The notes beneath the pieces were generated by a model, which worked only from the letters and a program-made list of their open reading frames with translations, had not been told where the DNA came from and ran no database searches. The position numbers and the translations under genes are program-made. A DNA stretch of 64,000 nt, taken from Methylococcales bacterium. Lineage in GTDB: Bacteria > Pseudomonadota > Gammaproteobacteria > Methylococcales > Methylomonadaceae. The stretch is from positions 1 through 64,000 of the forward strand of contig JAURYI010000058.1 in the NCBI GenBank assembly GCA_030654015.1. The letters run 5' to 3'. Of the stretch, positions 20,324 to 31,428 are shown in pieces (position 1 is the stretch's first letter; each line of letters starts with the position of its first letter).

Positions 20324-21883
20324 TTAATGTCTAAAATGGCGCATACCCGTAAACACCATGGCGATATTGTGTTCATCAGCGGCAGCAATTACTTCGTTAT
20401 CACGCATTGAACCACCTGGTTGAATCACAGCGGTAATGCCTGCTTCTGCGGCGGCATCAATGCCATCTCTAAACGGAAAAAACGCATCGGAAGCCATCGC
20501 TGAACCTTCAACCACTAAACCACCATCAGCGGCTTTAATACCTGCGATTTTAGCGGAATAGACACGGCTCATTTGTCCTGCACCAACCCCAATCGTTTGT
20601 CCGTTTTTGCAATAGACAATCGCATTGGATTTAACAAATTTAGCAACTTTCCACGCAAATAATAAATCGGCGAGTTCTTGTTCGGTAGGAGCGCGTTTGC
20701 TGACGACTTTAATATCGGAGGCAGTGATTTTACCAAAATCTTTATCCTGCACTAACAAGCCACTCGCGACTTTTTTGAAATCCAGACACGCGGCTTCTGT
20801 GCTTGTCCACGCGCCGCATTCTAAAGCGCGAATATTGGCTTTAGCGGCTAGAGCGGCTTTTGCACCCGCGCTGATAGTAGGGGCAATAATGACTTCGACA
20901 AATTGACGGTTGATAATTTCAGTGGCAGTGGCTTCGTCTAATTCTTGGTTGAAGGCGATAATGCCGCCAAATGCAGACGTTGGGTCAGTTTCGTAGGCTA
21001 AATTGTATGCGGTCAATAAATCGTCGGCTTCGGCAACGCCGCACGGATTGGCGTGTTTTACAATCACGCAGGTGGGTTTGTCGGTGAAGGCTTTGACGCA
21101 TTCTAAGGCAGCATCGGCATCGGCGATGTTGTTGTAGGATAATTCTTTGCCTTGAATTTGTTGAGCGGCGGCAATTGTGCCAGAGACAGGTGATTTTTCG
21201 GCATAAAACGCGGCATTTTGGTGCGGATTTTCGCCATAACGCAGCGTTTGGCTTTGATAAAATTGTAAATTCAGCACTTCAGGTAATACTTTGTTGTTCA
21301 AACCACCCAGATACGCGGCAATTGCGGTGTCATAGCTTGCGGTGTGTTCAAAACTTTTTAACGCCAAGTTGAAGCGGGTTGTTTGGCTGAGGCTAGTTGC
21401 ATTAGCGTTAAGTTCGGCAATAATCGCTGCGTAATCAGTTGGGTCAACCACAACCGCCACATCATGGTGATTTTTAGCCGCCGCACGAATCATGGTCGGA
21501 CCGCCAATATCAATATTTTCAATCGCGGTTTCAAAATCACAATCAGGTTTAGCGATGGTTTCTGCAAACGGGTACAGATTAACAACCACTAAATCAATCG
21601 GATTGATGCCGTTAGCTGCCATCACTGCATCGTCTATACCACGTCGCGCCAAGATACCGCCATGCACTTTGGGGTGCAGGGTTTTTACTCTGCCATCCAT
21701 CATTTCGGGAAAACCTGTGTAATCAGAGACTTCAGTGGCGGCAATATGTTGTTCAGACAGCAGTTTAAACGTACCGCCTGTGGATAGAATTTCTATGTCC
21801 AGTTGGTTGAGTTGTTGGCAAAAATCAACGATTCCCGTTTTATCGGAGACACTAATCAGAGCGCGGGTGATTTTTTTGTTCAT
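20324..21883 (-). CDS. purH: Bifunctional AICAR formyltransferase/IMP cyclohydrolase
   Basis: [39 protein letters not shown]. Confidence 0.98.
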   Translation of the reverse strand: MNKKITRALISVSDKTGIVDFCQQLNQLDIEILSTGGTFKLLSEQHIAATEVSDYTGFPEMMDGRVKTLHPKVHGGILARRGIDDAVMAANGINPIDLVVVNLYPFAETIAKPDCDFETAIENIDIGGPTMIRAAAKNHHDVAVVVDPTDYAAIIAELNANATSLSQTTRFNLALKSFEHTASYDTAIAAYLGGLNNKVLPEVLNLQFYQSQTLRYGENPHQNAAFYAEKSPVSGTIAAAQQIQGKELSYNNIADADAALECVKAFTDKPTCVIVKHANPCGVAEADDLLTAYNLAYETDPTSAFGGIIAFNQELDEATATEIINRQFVEVIIAPTISAGAKAALAAKANIRALECGAWTSTEAACLDFKKVASGLLVQDKDFGKITASDIKVVSKRAPTEQELADLLFAWKVAKFVKSNAIVYCKNGQTIGVGAGQMSRVYSAKIAGIKAADGGLVVEGSAMASDAFFPFRDGIDAAAEAGITAVIQPGGSMRDNEVIAAADEHNIAMVFTGMRHFRH

Positions 21884-22005
21884 ACAGACCTTTGAATGAG
21901 AGTAAATGTAAACTTAATTTATTGTCCACGAAAAGCACGAAAGCCACGAAAAATACTTGTAGCATGAAGCGGCTATAAGTTCATACACCGTTCGACTGTA
22001 TAAAT

Positions 22006-22038
22006 AAACCTGCGAGGTCTTAAAGACCTCGCAGGTTT
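22006..22038. repeat. cctgcgagg palindrome nested in a ccacgaaaa-type inverted repeat
   Basis: aaacctgcgaggtcttaaagacctcgcaggttt; outer gtccacgaaaagcacgaaa ... cgtgctttttgtgtgtttcgtggac (~21925..22120). Confidence 0.85.
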
Positions 22039-22128
22039 GAGTGATTTGTACGCGCTGACTTTTTGCAAACCACTTGGCTGCTTTATGTCTTTTCGTGCTT
22101 TTTGTGTGTTTCGTGGACATTGATGCTG

Positions 22129-22416
22129 TTAGCTAATACCGTATTGATCCATTTTTTTACGCAAGGTACTACGACTTAAGCCCAGTGCTTTAGCCGCTTT
22201 GGTTTGATTGTAGCCTGTGTGTTCCAGTGTGGCTTCCAGTAGCGGTTTTTCAACTTCACTGAGTACCATCGCATATAAATCGACTGCATCATGACCGTTT
22301 AACTGTGCAAAATACTGTCCTACGGTTTGTTTGACATAGACCGACAAAGGCACAATATCTGCCGTTTTTTTACGATCAATGCTGATGATTTCAGCTGTTT
22401 TTTGAGAGGCTTCCAT
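22129..22416 (-). CDS. fis: DNA-binding protein Fis
   Basis: C-terminal HTH YNQTKAAKALGLSRSTLRKKMDQYGI, next to dusB. Confidence 0.95.
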   Translation of the reverse strand: MEASQKTAEIISIDRKKTADIVPLSVYVKQTVGQYFAQLNGHDAVDLYAMVLSEVEKPLLEATLEHTGYNQTKAAKALGLSRSTLRKKMDQYGIS

Positions 22417-23402
22417 TATGATGTCGCGTTATCGGTGGTTAAAGAGTTGAATACAGAATTAATCAGTTTACGTTGTTCGTCGGGTGTTTGTGCTTGATTA
22501 ATAATTGCTTTAGTGTCGGTGTCTATGGAGTCAAAATGCTTAAAATACCAACCGATATGTTTTCGTGCCATTCTAACACCCAGCGTGTTGCCATAGAAGC
22601 TATATAAGCTGTCCAAGTGGGTCAAAATTGTCTGGTGAATGTCGGTAACGGTTGGTTTATTAATGGTTTTTCCTGTGTTAAGAAAGTGATTTATTTGCGT
22701 AAACAGCCACGGATTTCCTTGTGCCGCACGCCCTATCATAATGGCATCAGCCCCTGTGCTGCTCAGTACGAAGTGGGCTTTTTCAGCCGAATCAATATCA
22801 CCGTTGGCAATCACAGGAATGGTGACCGCCTGCTTGACGTGTTTGATGGTGTCGTATTCTGCTTCACCTGTAAATTTACAGGCGCGAGTGCGTCCGTGTA
22901 CTGTCAGTGCGGCAATGCCAGATTGTTCGGCAATGTGTGCGATAGAGACCGCATTACGGTTATCGGTATCCCAGCCAGTACGAATTTTTAACGTAACGGG
23001 GACATCAACGGCATTTACTACGGCAGTCAGGATTTTTCTGACCAAGGCTTCATCTTTTAATAATGCCGACCCTGCGGCAACCGAGCAGACTTTTTTAGCA
23101 GGGCAACCCATATTTATGTCAATAATGCGTGCGCCACGGTCAGCATTAAACTGCGCGGCTTCTGCCATAAACTCAGGATTCGTACCTAAAATCTGTACTG
23201 ACCCCAGACCTGATTCATTGCTTATATCGGCTTTTAATACCGTTTTTTGATGATGACGCAAAGCAGGATTTGAGGCGACCATTTCCGATACCGCAAACCC
23301 CGCACCTTTTTGGCGGCATAATTCTCTGAATGGACGGTCGCTGATACCTGCCATCGGTGCGAGAATGAGCTTGTTATCCAGTAAGTAAGAGCCTATTTGC
23401 AT
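22416..23402 (-). CDS. dusB: tRNA-dihydrouridine synthase B
   Basis: LAPMAGISDRPFR, INMGCPAKKVC, TVHGRTR; start trimmed to MQIGSY. Confidence 0.97.
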   Translation of the reverse strand: MQIGSYLLDNKLILAPMAGISDRPFRELCRQKGAGFAVSEMVASNPALRHHQKTVLKADISNESGLGSVQILGTNPEFMAEAAQFNADRGARIIDINMGCPAKKVCSVAAGSALLKDEALVRKILTAVVNAVDVPVTLKIRTGWDTDNRNAVSIAHIAEQSGIAALTVHGRTRACKFTGEAEYDTIKHVKQAVTIPVIANGDIDSAEKAHFVLSSTGADAIMIGRAAQGNPWLFTQINHFLNTGKTINKPTVTDIHQTILTHLDSLYSFYGNTLGVRMARKHIGWYFKHFDSIDTDTKAIINQAQTPDEQRKLINSVFNSLTTDNATS

Positions 23403-23515
23403 GAGTGTTATGAAATCGAAAAAGGCGCGTATCATAACCTGAAAACAGGTTTAATGGGGGAATCATTTAGTGATACAGGTCAGGTCGGCATGAGCCTATC
23501 CCGACCTGCACATAA

Positions 23516-24043
23516 TCAATCGTTAGTATCATTCCAGATAGGATTGTCTAAATCTTCTTGTTCCAGTTTGACAATATCTTCAGGGTAGATGTGCCAGAAA
23601 GATTTATCAATGGTCGCATTTTTATAGGTTTCTTTCTTTTCGTGGGTGAACGGACACCACCAGTTTTCGACCAGTTTGACCATGTAAGCGTGCCATTCAA
23701 ACAAGGCGACGCTGTAAGGACAGTACCATGTGCAGTTTAAAATCCAGAACAGTTTGGATTGCGACAGACTGGCTTTGAATGAACCGTTCATCGTAATCTG
23801 GTTTTTTAAGGTGTAACGATGAGTAGCACGGTCTGGAATAAAATCTCCCCATTTTTTGACGTTGGTCGCGCCCATCATGCGCAGATGGTAGTAGGTTAAA
23901 TAGGCACTAAGTACAACGAATGGGAAGGTGATGATGGGTAAATAAACAAATACCATGCCGATAGCGCGTACTATCACGGGTTGTTTTTGATGGTTTTTAC
24001 CGATGTCAACGCGGCTGGCAGAACAGGAGTCGCACGCTTTCAT
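23516..24043 (-). CDS. Uncharacterised membrane protein with N-terminal CxxC
   Basis: MKACDSCSASR...; hydrophobic stretch VIVRAIGMVFVYLPIITFPFVVLSAYLTYY. Confidence 0.6.
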   Translation of the reverse strand: MKACDSCSASRVDIGKNHQKQPVIVRAIGMVFVYLPIITFPFVVLSAYLTYYHLRMMGATNVKKWGDFIPDRATHRYTLKNQITMNGSFKASLSQSKLFWILNCTWYCPYSVALFEWHAYMVKLVENWWCPFTHEKKETYKNATIDKSFWHIYPEDIVKLEQEDLDNPIWNDTND

Positions 24044-24249
24044 TTTTTATTATCCTCATGATTAAGTGGTTGAGTAATTAAAGGGGGTTCAATGTTGTCA
24101 TCATTCAATAATTGATAAATGCTCAGGCATCCTGAACAACAAAATTTCTGAATACTGTTGGGTGCAGTAAGAAAAAATCCGTCAATTTCTACTGGCAGCC
24201 CACAAAGTGTACAGCGTTCTTGCTGTTGTTCAGTATTGTTCATAGCCAA
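24040..24249 (-). CDS. Small metal-binding domain protein resembling the N-terminal domain of P-type metal ATPases
   Basis: CTLCGLPV...QKFCCSGCLSIYQLL. Confidence 0.7.
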   Translation of the reverse strand: MAMNNTEQQQERCTLCGLPVEIDGFFLTAPNSIQKFCCSGCLSIYQLLNDDNIEPPLITQPLNHEDNKK

Positions 24250-24252
24250 TGT

Positions 24253-24780
24253 CTACAGCCTTACAATGTTTCTATAGAGTGGACAGGTTTCTTCATGCGC
24301 ACCCGATAAATAAGCAGTGGACATTAAAAACTCATTGACGATTTCACCGCCTGTAAACAAAAACGTTTTTTTAAACAGTTTCGTCCATTGTTCTTTAGTA
24401 AGCGAACGATGGTTATCCAGCCACAGATTAAAAGAACCGAACTCTTGTTGTATGACTAACAGGCGTTGCGCATTGACGATGGCGGCATTAATTTTCAAGC
24501 GGTTGCGAATAATACCTGCATCTGCCATTAAACGCAGACGGTCTGCTTCGGTATAATTTGCGACCGTTGCAATGTCAAAATTATCGTAGGCAGCATGAAA
24601 ATGGGCGGCTTTTTTCAAAATCGTTGTCCACGACAAACCTGCCTGATTGATTTCCAGCACTAAACGACCAAACAGCTGATTATCATCAGTCAACGGAAAG
24701 CCGTATTCGGTATCGTGATAGCGTTTATGAACCGAATCTTCAGGTTCATTCAGCGCGTACTGGCAATAACTTTGTACCAT
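24253..24780 (-). CDS. tag: DNA-3-methyladenine glycosylase I
   Basis: YHDTEYGFPLTDDNQLFGRLVLEINQAGLSWTTIL. Confidence 0.95.
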   Translation of the reverse strand: MVQSYCQYALNEPEDSVHKRYHDTEYGFPLTDDNQLFGRLVLEINQAGLSWTTILKKAAHFHAAYDNFDIATVANYTEADRLRLMADAGIIRNRLKINAAIVNAQRLLVIQQEFGSFNLWLDNHRSLTKEQWTKLFKKTFLFTGGEIVNEFLMSTAYLSGAHEETCPLYRNIVRL

Positions 24781-25642
24781 TTAATCTTATCCAGTCTTCT
24801 TGTTGGTCGAGCGGCTCAAAGGCGATGTAGGGTTGATAAGCATCAATAACCGATTGTGCTTGTTCTGCTAAGATGCCCGACAAAACCAGCGACCCGTTAG
24901 GCGCGACCAAGGCACTGATGTCTTGTGCCATTTCAATCAACGGTTTCGCCAGAATATTGGCTAACACCACATCGGCTTGCAGCGGTGCAAATTGCTCAGG
25001 CAGATAAGAGATGATTTTATCGGCAACGTTATTTTTTAAGGCATTACTTATCGTCGCGGTAATGGCTTGCGGATCAATATCCACCGCATGAGCGATTTTT
25101 GCATCGAGCAACACGGCGGCAACCGCTAAAATGCCAGAGCCACAGCCATAATCAATGATCACTTTATCGGTTAAATCGTGGCTCGCCAACCATTCCAAGC
25201 ATAGTGCCGTTGTAGGGTGTGTGCCTGTACCAAACGCTAAACCTGGATCTAATGTTAAACATACCGTCCCTGCTTCGCGTTGTTCTTGATCGGTAGGGCA
25301 GACCCATAACCTGTCAGCAAATTTCATGGGCTTATAAAATTCCATCCACGCCCGTTCCCATTCCTGATCGTCAATATGTTCTTCCAGCCAGTCCTGCAAT
25401 TCATCGGCTTTAAACTGGGCGAAAACGGCAGTTTTGATACCGCTAATATCGGTATCGAGTTCATACAAAGCGATAACCTGAGTATTGCTCCAGATTTTGG
25501 TTTCACCAATGGCAGGCTCATAGACAGGTTCGTCTTCCGCATCCATATAAGTGACGGATACCGCGCCGAGCTGGTCAAAAAAATCCGCCAGTTGGGGTGC
25601 AGTGTTTTCGTTGGTTGTAACGGTGATTTGATGCCAAGCCAT
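24746..25642 (-). CDS. prmA: Ribosomal protein L11 methyltransferase
   Basis: LDPGLAFGTGTHPTTALCLEWL, VIDYGCGSGILAVAA. Confidence 0.97.
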   Translation of the reverse strand: MAWHQITVTTNENTAPQLADFFDQLGAVSVTYMDAEDEPVYEPAIGETKIWSNTQVIALYELDTDISGIKTAVFAQFKADELQDWLEEHIDDQEWERAWMEFYKPMKFADRLWVCPTDQEQREAGTVCLTLDPGLAFGTGTHPTTALCLEWLASHDLTDKVIIDYGCGSGILAVAAVLLDAKIAHAVDIDPQAITATISNALKNNVADKIISYLPEQFAPLQADVVLANILAKPLIEMAQDISALVAPNGSLVLSGILAEQAQSVIDAYQPYIAFEPLDQQEDWIRLNGTKLLPVRAE

Positions 25643-25743
25643 AGGTTAATTAATGTGTGGGTGTTCGACAGACGCGCGGAGTTCAAACCTAGGTTTGTCC
25701 AGAGTGCAGTAGTGTTTGTTGAATGACTGCCAGTCCTTGAAAG

Positions 25744-25860
25744 CATTAGTATCTACACAAGTTTCATAAGCATTTGATTTTTAAAGAAATCATTGTTTTG
25801 AAAAAATCTTATAACCCATTGTTTTACAAAGAGTTATCAAAGATGTGTAGATACCTTTGC
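25744..25860. mobile_element. 117-bp MITE-like insertion inside a gactgccagtcc palindrome
   Basis: Flanked by 8-bp direct repeats CTTGAAAG (25736..25743, 25861..25868); internal TIR GTATCTACACA. Confidence 0.8.
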
Positions 25861-25885
25861 CTTGAAAGACTGGCAGTCATAAAGC

Positions 25886-27229
25886 CTAATGAATCCCCAG
25901 CTTTTTTTCCAGATAATGAATATTCTGCCCACCTGCGGCAAAACCACTGTCATTCATAATGTCTTGCTGTAATGGAATATTTGTTTTAATGCCGTCAATA
26001 ATCAGTTCACTTAAGGCGGTATTCATCCGTGCAATCGCACTGTCACGGGTTTCGCCGTGCGCAATCAGTTTGCCTATCATGGAATCATAATACGGCGGCA
26101 CTTTGTAGCCGTTGTAAATATGGGTTTCACAACGAATGCCAGGACCACCCGGCATATGGAATTGGTCTATCGTTCCAGGGCAGGGCATAAAGGTTTTTGG
26201 ATCTTCGGCATTCAAGCGGCATTCAATCGCATGACCTGTGATTTTAACTTGGTCTTGCGTAATAGATAAACGCTCCCCAGAGGCAATGCGCAGTTGTTCT
26301 TTAACGATGTCAAAGCCTGTGACCATTTCCGTGACAGGATGCTCAACTTGCACACGGGTGTTCATTTCGATGAAATAAAACTCGCCTTTTTCATACAAAA
26401 ATTCAAACGTACCCGCGCCTAAATAACCAATATCGACACAGGCTTGAGCGCAACGCTCGCCGATGAATTTACGCTGGGCTTCGGTAATAAACGGGGCAGG
26501 GGCTTCTTCAACCACTTTTTGATGACGACGCTGCATAGAGCAGTCACGTTCGCCTAAATGAATGGCGTTGCCGTGTGAATCCGCCATGACCTGAAATTCA
26601 ATATGGCGCGGGTCTTCAAGAAATTTTTCCATGTACACGGTCGGATTGCCGAACGCACTGCCTGCTTCGGCTTTGGTCATCGCAATCGCGCCAATCAACG
26701 CGGCTTCGGTGTGTACGGTACGCATACCGCGTCCACCACCGCCACCTGCGGCTTTAATAATCACAGGGTAGCCTATGTACTGTGCCAGTTTTAAATTTTC
26801 GGCATCATTATCGGATAACGGTGAGTTATCACCTGGAACACAGGGTACACCTGCGGCAATCATGGCTTTTTTAGCCGATATTTTATCGCCCATGATACGG
26901 ATGGTTTCGGCATTCGGGCCGATAAATACAAAGCCGCTTTTCTTTACTTTTTCAGCAAAATCAGCATTTTCAGACAGAAAACCATATCCGGGATGAATGG
27001 CTTCGGCATCGGTGACTTCCGCCGCACTGATAATAGCGGGAATATTCAAATAACTGTCGGTAGACGACGCAGGGCCGATACACACGGATTCATCGGCTAA
27101 ACGAACGTGTTTTAAATCACGGTCGGCTTCTGAATGCACGGCAACCACTTTAACGCCCAATTCTCGACAGGCGCGTAAAATACGCAGGGCAATTTCGCCG
27201 CGATTGGCGATAACGATTTTAGAAAACAT
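25886..27229 (-). CDS. accC: Acetyl-CoA carboxylase biotin carboxylase subunit
   Basis: [24 protein letters not shown]-grasp. Confidence 0.98.
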   Translation of the reverse strand: MFSKIVIANRGEIALRILRACRELGVKVVAVHSEADRDLKHVRLADESVCIGPASSTDSYLNIPAIISAAEVTDAEAIHPGYGFLSENADFAEKVKKSGFVFIGPNAETIRIMGDKISAKKAMIAAGVPCVPGDNSPLSDNDAENLKLAQYIGYPVIIKAAGGGGGRGMRTVHTEAALIGAIAMTKAEAGSAFGNPTVYMEKFLEDPRHIEFQVMADSHGNAIHLGERDCSMQRRHQKVVEEAPAPFITEAQRKFIGERCAQACVDIGYLGAGTFEFLYEKGEFYFIEMNTRVQVEHPVTEMVTGFDIVKEQLRIASGERLSITQDQVKITGHAIECRLNAEDPKTFMPCPGTIDQFHMPGGPGIRCETHIYNGYKVPPYYDSMIGKLIAHGETRDSAIARMNTALSELIIDGIKTNIPLQQDIMNDSGFAAGGQNIHYLEKKLGIH

Positions 27230-27243
27230 ACATTATCCCCTGA

Positions 27244-27678
27244 TTATTCAATGATGAATAACGGTTGACCATATTCGACAGGTTCGGAGTTGTCCACCAG
27301 AATTTTGGTGACAGTACCGCTTTTATCGGACTCAATTTGATTAAGAATTTTCATGGCTTCAATGATACATAAGGTATCGCCGACCATGACAGATTGACCG
27401 ATTTCAACAAATACTTTCGTGCCAGGGGAGGCGGAGCGGTAGAACGTGCCGACCATCGGTGATTTAACGATGTGACCGCTAATTTTTTCTTCTACAGGTG
27501 CTTGCGCGACAGCGGCTGCGGCGGGTGCGCCAACAGGTGCAGGTGCGTAAGCGACGGGTGCAGGTGCGGAAGAATAGCGATTAATGCGAATAAATTCTTC
27601 GCCCTCTTTAATTTCCAGCTCGGCAATGCCTGATTCCTCGATAATTTCGATGAGTTTTTTAATTTTTCTAATATCCAT
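27244..27678 (-). CDS. accB: Acetyl-CoA carboxylase biotin carboxyl carrier protein
   Basis: Biotinylation motif IEAMKI. Confidence 0.97.
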   Translation of the reverse strand: MDIRKIKKLIEIIEESGIAELEIKEGEEFIRINRYSSAPAPVAYAPAPVGAPAAAAVAQAPVEEKISGHIVKSPMVGTFYRSASPGTKVFVEIGQSVMVGDTLCIIEAMKILNQIESDKSGTVTKILVDNSEPVEYGQPLFIIE

Positions 27679-27683
27679 GATGA

Positions 27684-28127
27684 TTACTTCTCGGCTAATA
27701 ATTGATGGGCGGCTTGTAAAGCCAGTTCATATCCTGTTGCTCCCAATCCACAGATAACGCCTTTGGCAATATCGGAAAAATAAGAGTGTTTTCTAAAAGG
27801 TTCGCGTGCGTGGACGTTGGATAAATGAACCTCTATAAAAGGGATTTGGGTGGCTGACAATGCGTCACGAATGGCGACACTGGTATGAGTAAAGGCGGCA
27901 GGGTTGATGATAATAAAATCAACGTTATCGTAATAAGCCTGATGTATCAATTCAACGATCTGGTGTTCTGCGTTGTGTTGATGAAAACTTAACTGGTGAT
28001 TCAATACCGCTGCCTGTTGTTCCAGTGTGTGCTGAATATCCGCGAGGGTTTTGTTACCGTAATGATTAGGTTCGCGTACCCCTAGCAAGTTTAAATTGGG
28101 GCCATTTAAGACGGTAATGTGTGCCAT
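27684..28127 (-). CDS. aroQ: Type II 3-dehydroquinate dehydratase
   Basis: [33 protein letters not shown]. Confidence 0.97.
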   Translation of the reverse strand: MAHITVLNGPNLNLLGVREPNHYGNKTLADIQHTLEQQAAVLNHQLSFHQHNAEHQIVELIHQAYYDNVDFIIINPAAFTHTSVAIRDALSATQIPFIEVHLSNVHAREPFRKHSYFSDIAKGVICGLGATGYELALQAAHQLLAEK

Positions 28128-28306
28128 TTAGTATTTTTTTAGTAGGGGTTTATGCGACGGCGGCTACTATGCCGAATTTACTCAAGATTGTCCAGATATT
28201 ATACATTTAGCTACAGATAGCGACAATAAGGATATTGTTTGCGTTTGTTAATCACACAATGCTTATTTTTATCGTGGACAATTTCTCGTGCATAACATCA
28301 TCTTTT

Positions 28307-28813
28307 TTACAGCAACGGCGTAATGACCTGCACCAACTGCTCAGTAGAAAATTCTCCCGCCTGCTGATGAATAATTTTGCCTTGTGCGTCAACCACCACC
28401 GTATACGGTAACGCGCCGATACGATTACCCAACTGACGCGCCATGACCATTGCTGCATCGCCGCCCATTAAGATTGGATAATTGATATTGATGGTTTTCA
28501 GGTAATCAATAACCGCTGTTTTATCATCCACCGCAATGCCGATAAACTGCACATTTTTCGTGGCGTATTTTTCTTGTAAGGCGATAAATTCGGGTATTTC
28601 TTTACGGCACGGCGCACACCATGTTGCCCAGAAATTGATAATGCGGATTTTGCCCTGCCATTCGCTGCTGTTGTGCGGCTTGTCGGTGGTATCGGGCAAG
28701 CTGAATTCAGTGAACGGCGGCGGTGGTTGTGCAGGTGACATCACAAACCGTGCGGTGAGTCCTACGCCTAAGGCGAGAACGGCAACAATAATAATCAGTT
28801 CGGAGGGTTTCAT
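28307..28813 (-). CDS. TlpA family thioredoxin-like protein
   Basis: INFWATWCAPCRKEIPEF with N-terminal membrane anchor. Confidence 0.93.
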   Translation of the reverse strand: MKPSELIIIVAVLALGVGLTARFVMSPAQPPPPFTEFSLPDTTDKPHNSSEWQGKIRIINFWATWCAPCRKEIPEFIALQEKYATKNVQFIGIAVDDKTAVIDYLKTININYPILMGGDAAMVMARQLGNRIGALPYTVVVDAQGKIIHQQAGEFSTEQLVQVITPLL

Positions 28814-31005
28814 TGTTGTACCCGTTGTAAAGATTGTAAAAAAGTATCGGTATTCTGATAGCCGATGACGCGGTTTTCTGGGTGTTCTTTTTGATCAACA
28901 CTAAAAAATAAAATAGCAGGTGGGCCGATTAACTGGAATTTTTCCAGCAGGGCTTTATCAGCATCGGAATTGGCGGTGACATCGGCTTGTAACAGCACAA
29001 AATTGCTGAGAGCTTGTTTTACTTTGGCATCGGTGAATGTATAGGCTTCCATTTCTTTACACGACACGCACCAATCAGCATAAAAATCCAGCATCACGCT
29101 TTTACCTTCTGCGCTGGCTTGTTTTATTTTTGCTTCTAATTCGGCAACTGAATGGATACGTTGAAATACTAAACCTTGTTCGGCGGATTGTGCGTTACCG
29201 CCGACAGCAAAACCGTGTAAGGGCTTTAACGGATTGCTGTTGCCCATGCTCAAACCAATCAGTAACAACACGCCATAAACCAGCATCATCACACCCACGC
29301 CTTTCCATAATTTACGCCAGCCTGAGGCGTTTTCGGGTAAGGGGTCTACGGCACTTAAATAAATCGCGGGTAACACTAACAGCATCGCCCATAACAGCAT
29401 CGTCACGGTAGGTGGGATAACGCGGCTGAGCATCCACACGGCAACAGCGAGCATTACCACACCGAACACCGCTTTAGTGACATTCATCCAATCGCCCGCT
29501 TTGGGCAATAATTTACCAGCAGACGCACCCAGTAATAACAACGGCATTCCCATACCTAAACCCAAGGCAAATAATGCACTACCACCTAACACGGCATCGC
29601 CTGTCTGCCCGATAAAAATTAATGCACCTGCTAACGGCGCGGCAACACAGGGGCCGACAATCAGCGAAGACAATGCGCCCATAATCGCCGCGCCCCATAA
29701 TGAGCCGTCTTGATGCCTGACGCTGGAGTTGTGCAGTTTGGTTTGAATGGAGGCGGGCAGTTGCAGATTATAAAAGCCGAACATGGATAACGATAACAGC
29801 ACGAACACCGCGCTGAATAAGCCCACTATCCACGGCTGTTGAAACAGCGTTTGTAAGTTTTCACCAAACAGTGCGGCAAGTATGCCAAATAAAGTGTAGG
29901 TGAGCGCGGAAGCCACCACATAACTCAGCGACAGAAAAAATGCGCGGCGGGTGGTGATGTGATTGCCATGTCCAACAATAATGCCCGATAAAATCGGAAT
30001 CATCGGAAAAATACACGGAGTCAGTGACAGCAATAAACCGAAGCCGAAAAAGCTCAACAAGGTCATGGCAAAACTATCGTGTTTTAAAGAATCGACAATT
30101 TGATCCTGTTCCGATAACACAGGTGCGGCTGTAGCGGTGGCGGTGCTGGCATTAGCCGCTGGTAAAGCTAATTCAACCGTTTGCGTCATCGGCGGATAAC
30201 ACACGCCGCGTTCAGCGCACCCTTGAAAACTGGCTTTCAGGGTAATGGTTCGCGCTTCTGTTGTGGTGCGGATTAACGGCACGGCAAACTTGAGTTCATC
30301 ATAAAAAATTTCTACTTTGCCGAAGGCTTCCTCTTCTTTGTGGATGCCGTTGGGGATGGTGAAATTCCCCAGTTGAGCATTTGGCGCGTTGACTAATTCC
30401 AAATGAATTTTGTCGCGGTACAGATAATAACCTTTAGCAATCTGCCAACTGACCGCGACCGTATTGTCATTATTCACATTGGCAAAAAATTGAAATGCCT
30501 GTTCGGGTGGCAATAAATCATCTTTCTTTTTAGAGCCTTGCAACAATGCCGCCAGTGGATTAGCTTGTGCAACTGGCGCGGCAGCAATAGTAGGTAATGC
30601 CACCTCCACGCTGGTTTTTTGCGGCGGATAACAGATGCCTTTCTCCGCACAGCCTTGATAACGTAACAGCAAGGTCACGCTGGTTGCACCATCGGCTTTA
30701 ATGGGTTGTATGACTTTCAGCGTGTTATGGTAGATTTCCATATTGCCGAAATACTCATCATGTTTGATTTCGCCTTTGGGAAATGCAGCATCACCTAAGG
30801 AAACCTGTGGCGTTTTGGATTCAATACGGGTTTTATCACGGTATAAATAATAACCGTCCATAATCTGCCAAGTGACTTCGATTTGTTCAGCATTGAGTGC
30901 GGTTGCCGAGACTTTAAACACTTGGTCGGGCGGTAAAGTGTCAGCGGCGAACGCGCTTTGCAGGCACAATAGCAGGAGTAAGAAAAACGTATTAATCAGT
31001 GGCAT
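28810..31005 (-). CDS. dsbD: Thiol:disulfide interchange protein DsbD with two N-terminal DsbD-alpha-like domains
   Basis: Transmembrane cytochrome c biogenesis region, C-terminal FYADWCVSCKEME; two QGCAE(K/R)G(I/V)CYPP units. Confidence 0.95.
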   Translation of the reverse strand: MPLINTFFLLLLLCLQSAFAADTLPPDQVFKVSATALNAEQIEVTWQIMDGYYLYRDKTRIESKTPQVSLGDAAFPKGEIKHDEYFGNMEIYHNTLKVIQPIKADGATSVTLLLRYQGCAEKGICYPPQKTSVEVALPTIAAAPVAQANPLAALLQGSKKKDDLLPPEQAFQFFANVNNDNTVAVSWQIAKGYYLYRDKIHLELVNAPNAQLGNFTIPNGIHKEEEAFGKVEIFYDELKFAVPLIRTTTEARTITLKASFQGCAERGVCYPPMTQTVELALPAANASTATATAAPVLSEQDQIVDSLKHDSFAMTLLSFFGFGLLLSLTPCIFPMIPILSGIIVGHGNHITTRRAFFLSLSYVVASALTYTLFGILAALFGENLQTLFQQPWIVGLFSAVFVLLSLSMFGFYNLQLPASIQTKLHNSSVRHQDGSLWGAAIMGALSSLIVGPCVAAPLAGALIFIGQTGDAVLGGSALFALGLGMGMPLLLLGASAGKLLPKAGDWMNVTKAVFGVVMLAVAVWMLSRVIPPTVTMLLWAMLLVLPAIYLSAVDPLPENASGWRKLWKGVGVMMLVYGVLLLIGLSMGNSNPLKPLHGFAVGGNAQSAEQGLVFQRIHSVAELEAKIKQASAEGKSVMLDFYADWCVSCKEMEAYTFTDAKVKQALSNFVLLQADVTANSDADKALLEKFQLIGPPAILFFSVDQKEHPENRVIGYQNTDTFLQSLQRVQQ

Positions 31006-31313
31006 GACGCTATCCAGTTGAGGTAATCGGGCAAACCGCGTTCGATTGCAATGGCAATAATTTCAGGCAGTTGATAAGGGTGGTGAGTTTTTATCATGGT
31101 TTCCAGTAACGGATAGGCATCTTGTCGGGCTTTAATGAGCAATAAAACTTCGTCCGCCGTTTCAATCTGTTCCTGCCAACGATACACCGACGTGATATTC
31201 GGCACGATGTTGACACACGCGGCGAGATTATTTTCAACTAATAAACGGGCAATTTTTTCTGCCGTGTCTTTATCAGGACAGGTGCAGAAGATAATTTGAT
31301 ACTCAGTGGACAT
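30996..31313 (-). CDS. cutA: Divalent-cation tolerance protein CutA
   Basis: YQIIFCTCPDKDTAEKIA, NIVPNITSVYRWQ. Confidence 0.96.
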   Translation of the reverse strand: MSTEYQIIFCTCPDKDTAEKIARLLVENNLAACVNIVPNITSVYRWQEQIETADEVLLLIKARQDAYPLLETMIKTHHPYQLPEIIAIAIERGLPDYLNWIASCH

Positions 31314-31428
31314 TTTTATCGACGGTCAAGGTTAAACAATGGATATTATCCTAGAAATTCATAACAATTGTCTTTATATTGTCGTAAAACGCAACATATC
31401 TCTACACTACTGCTTGGAGTGATGAACA

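Noticed and set aside
21914-22120. ORF MSTKHTKSTKRHKAAK...
   Set aside because: Lies entirely in ccacgaaaa/cctgcgagg dispersed repeats; typical spurious repeat-derived ORF.
22741-23250. 169-aa antisense ORF in dusB
   Set aside because: Codon-bias shadow; dusB is unambiguous on the other strand.
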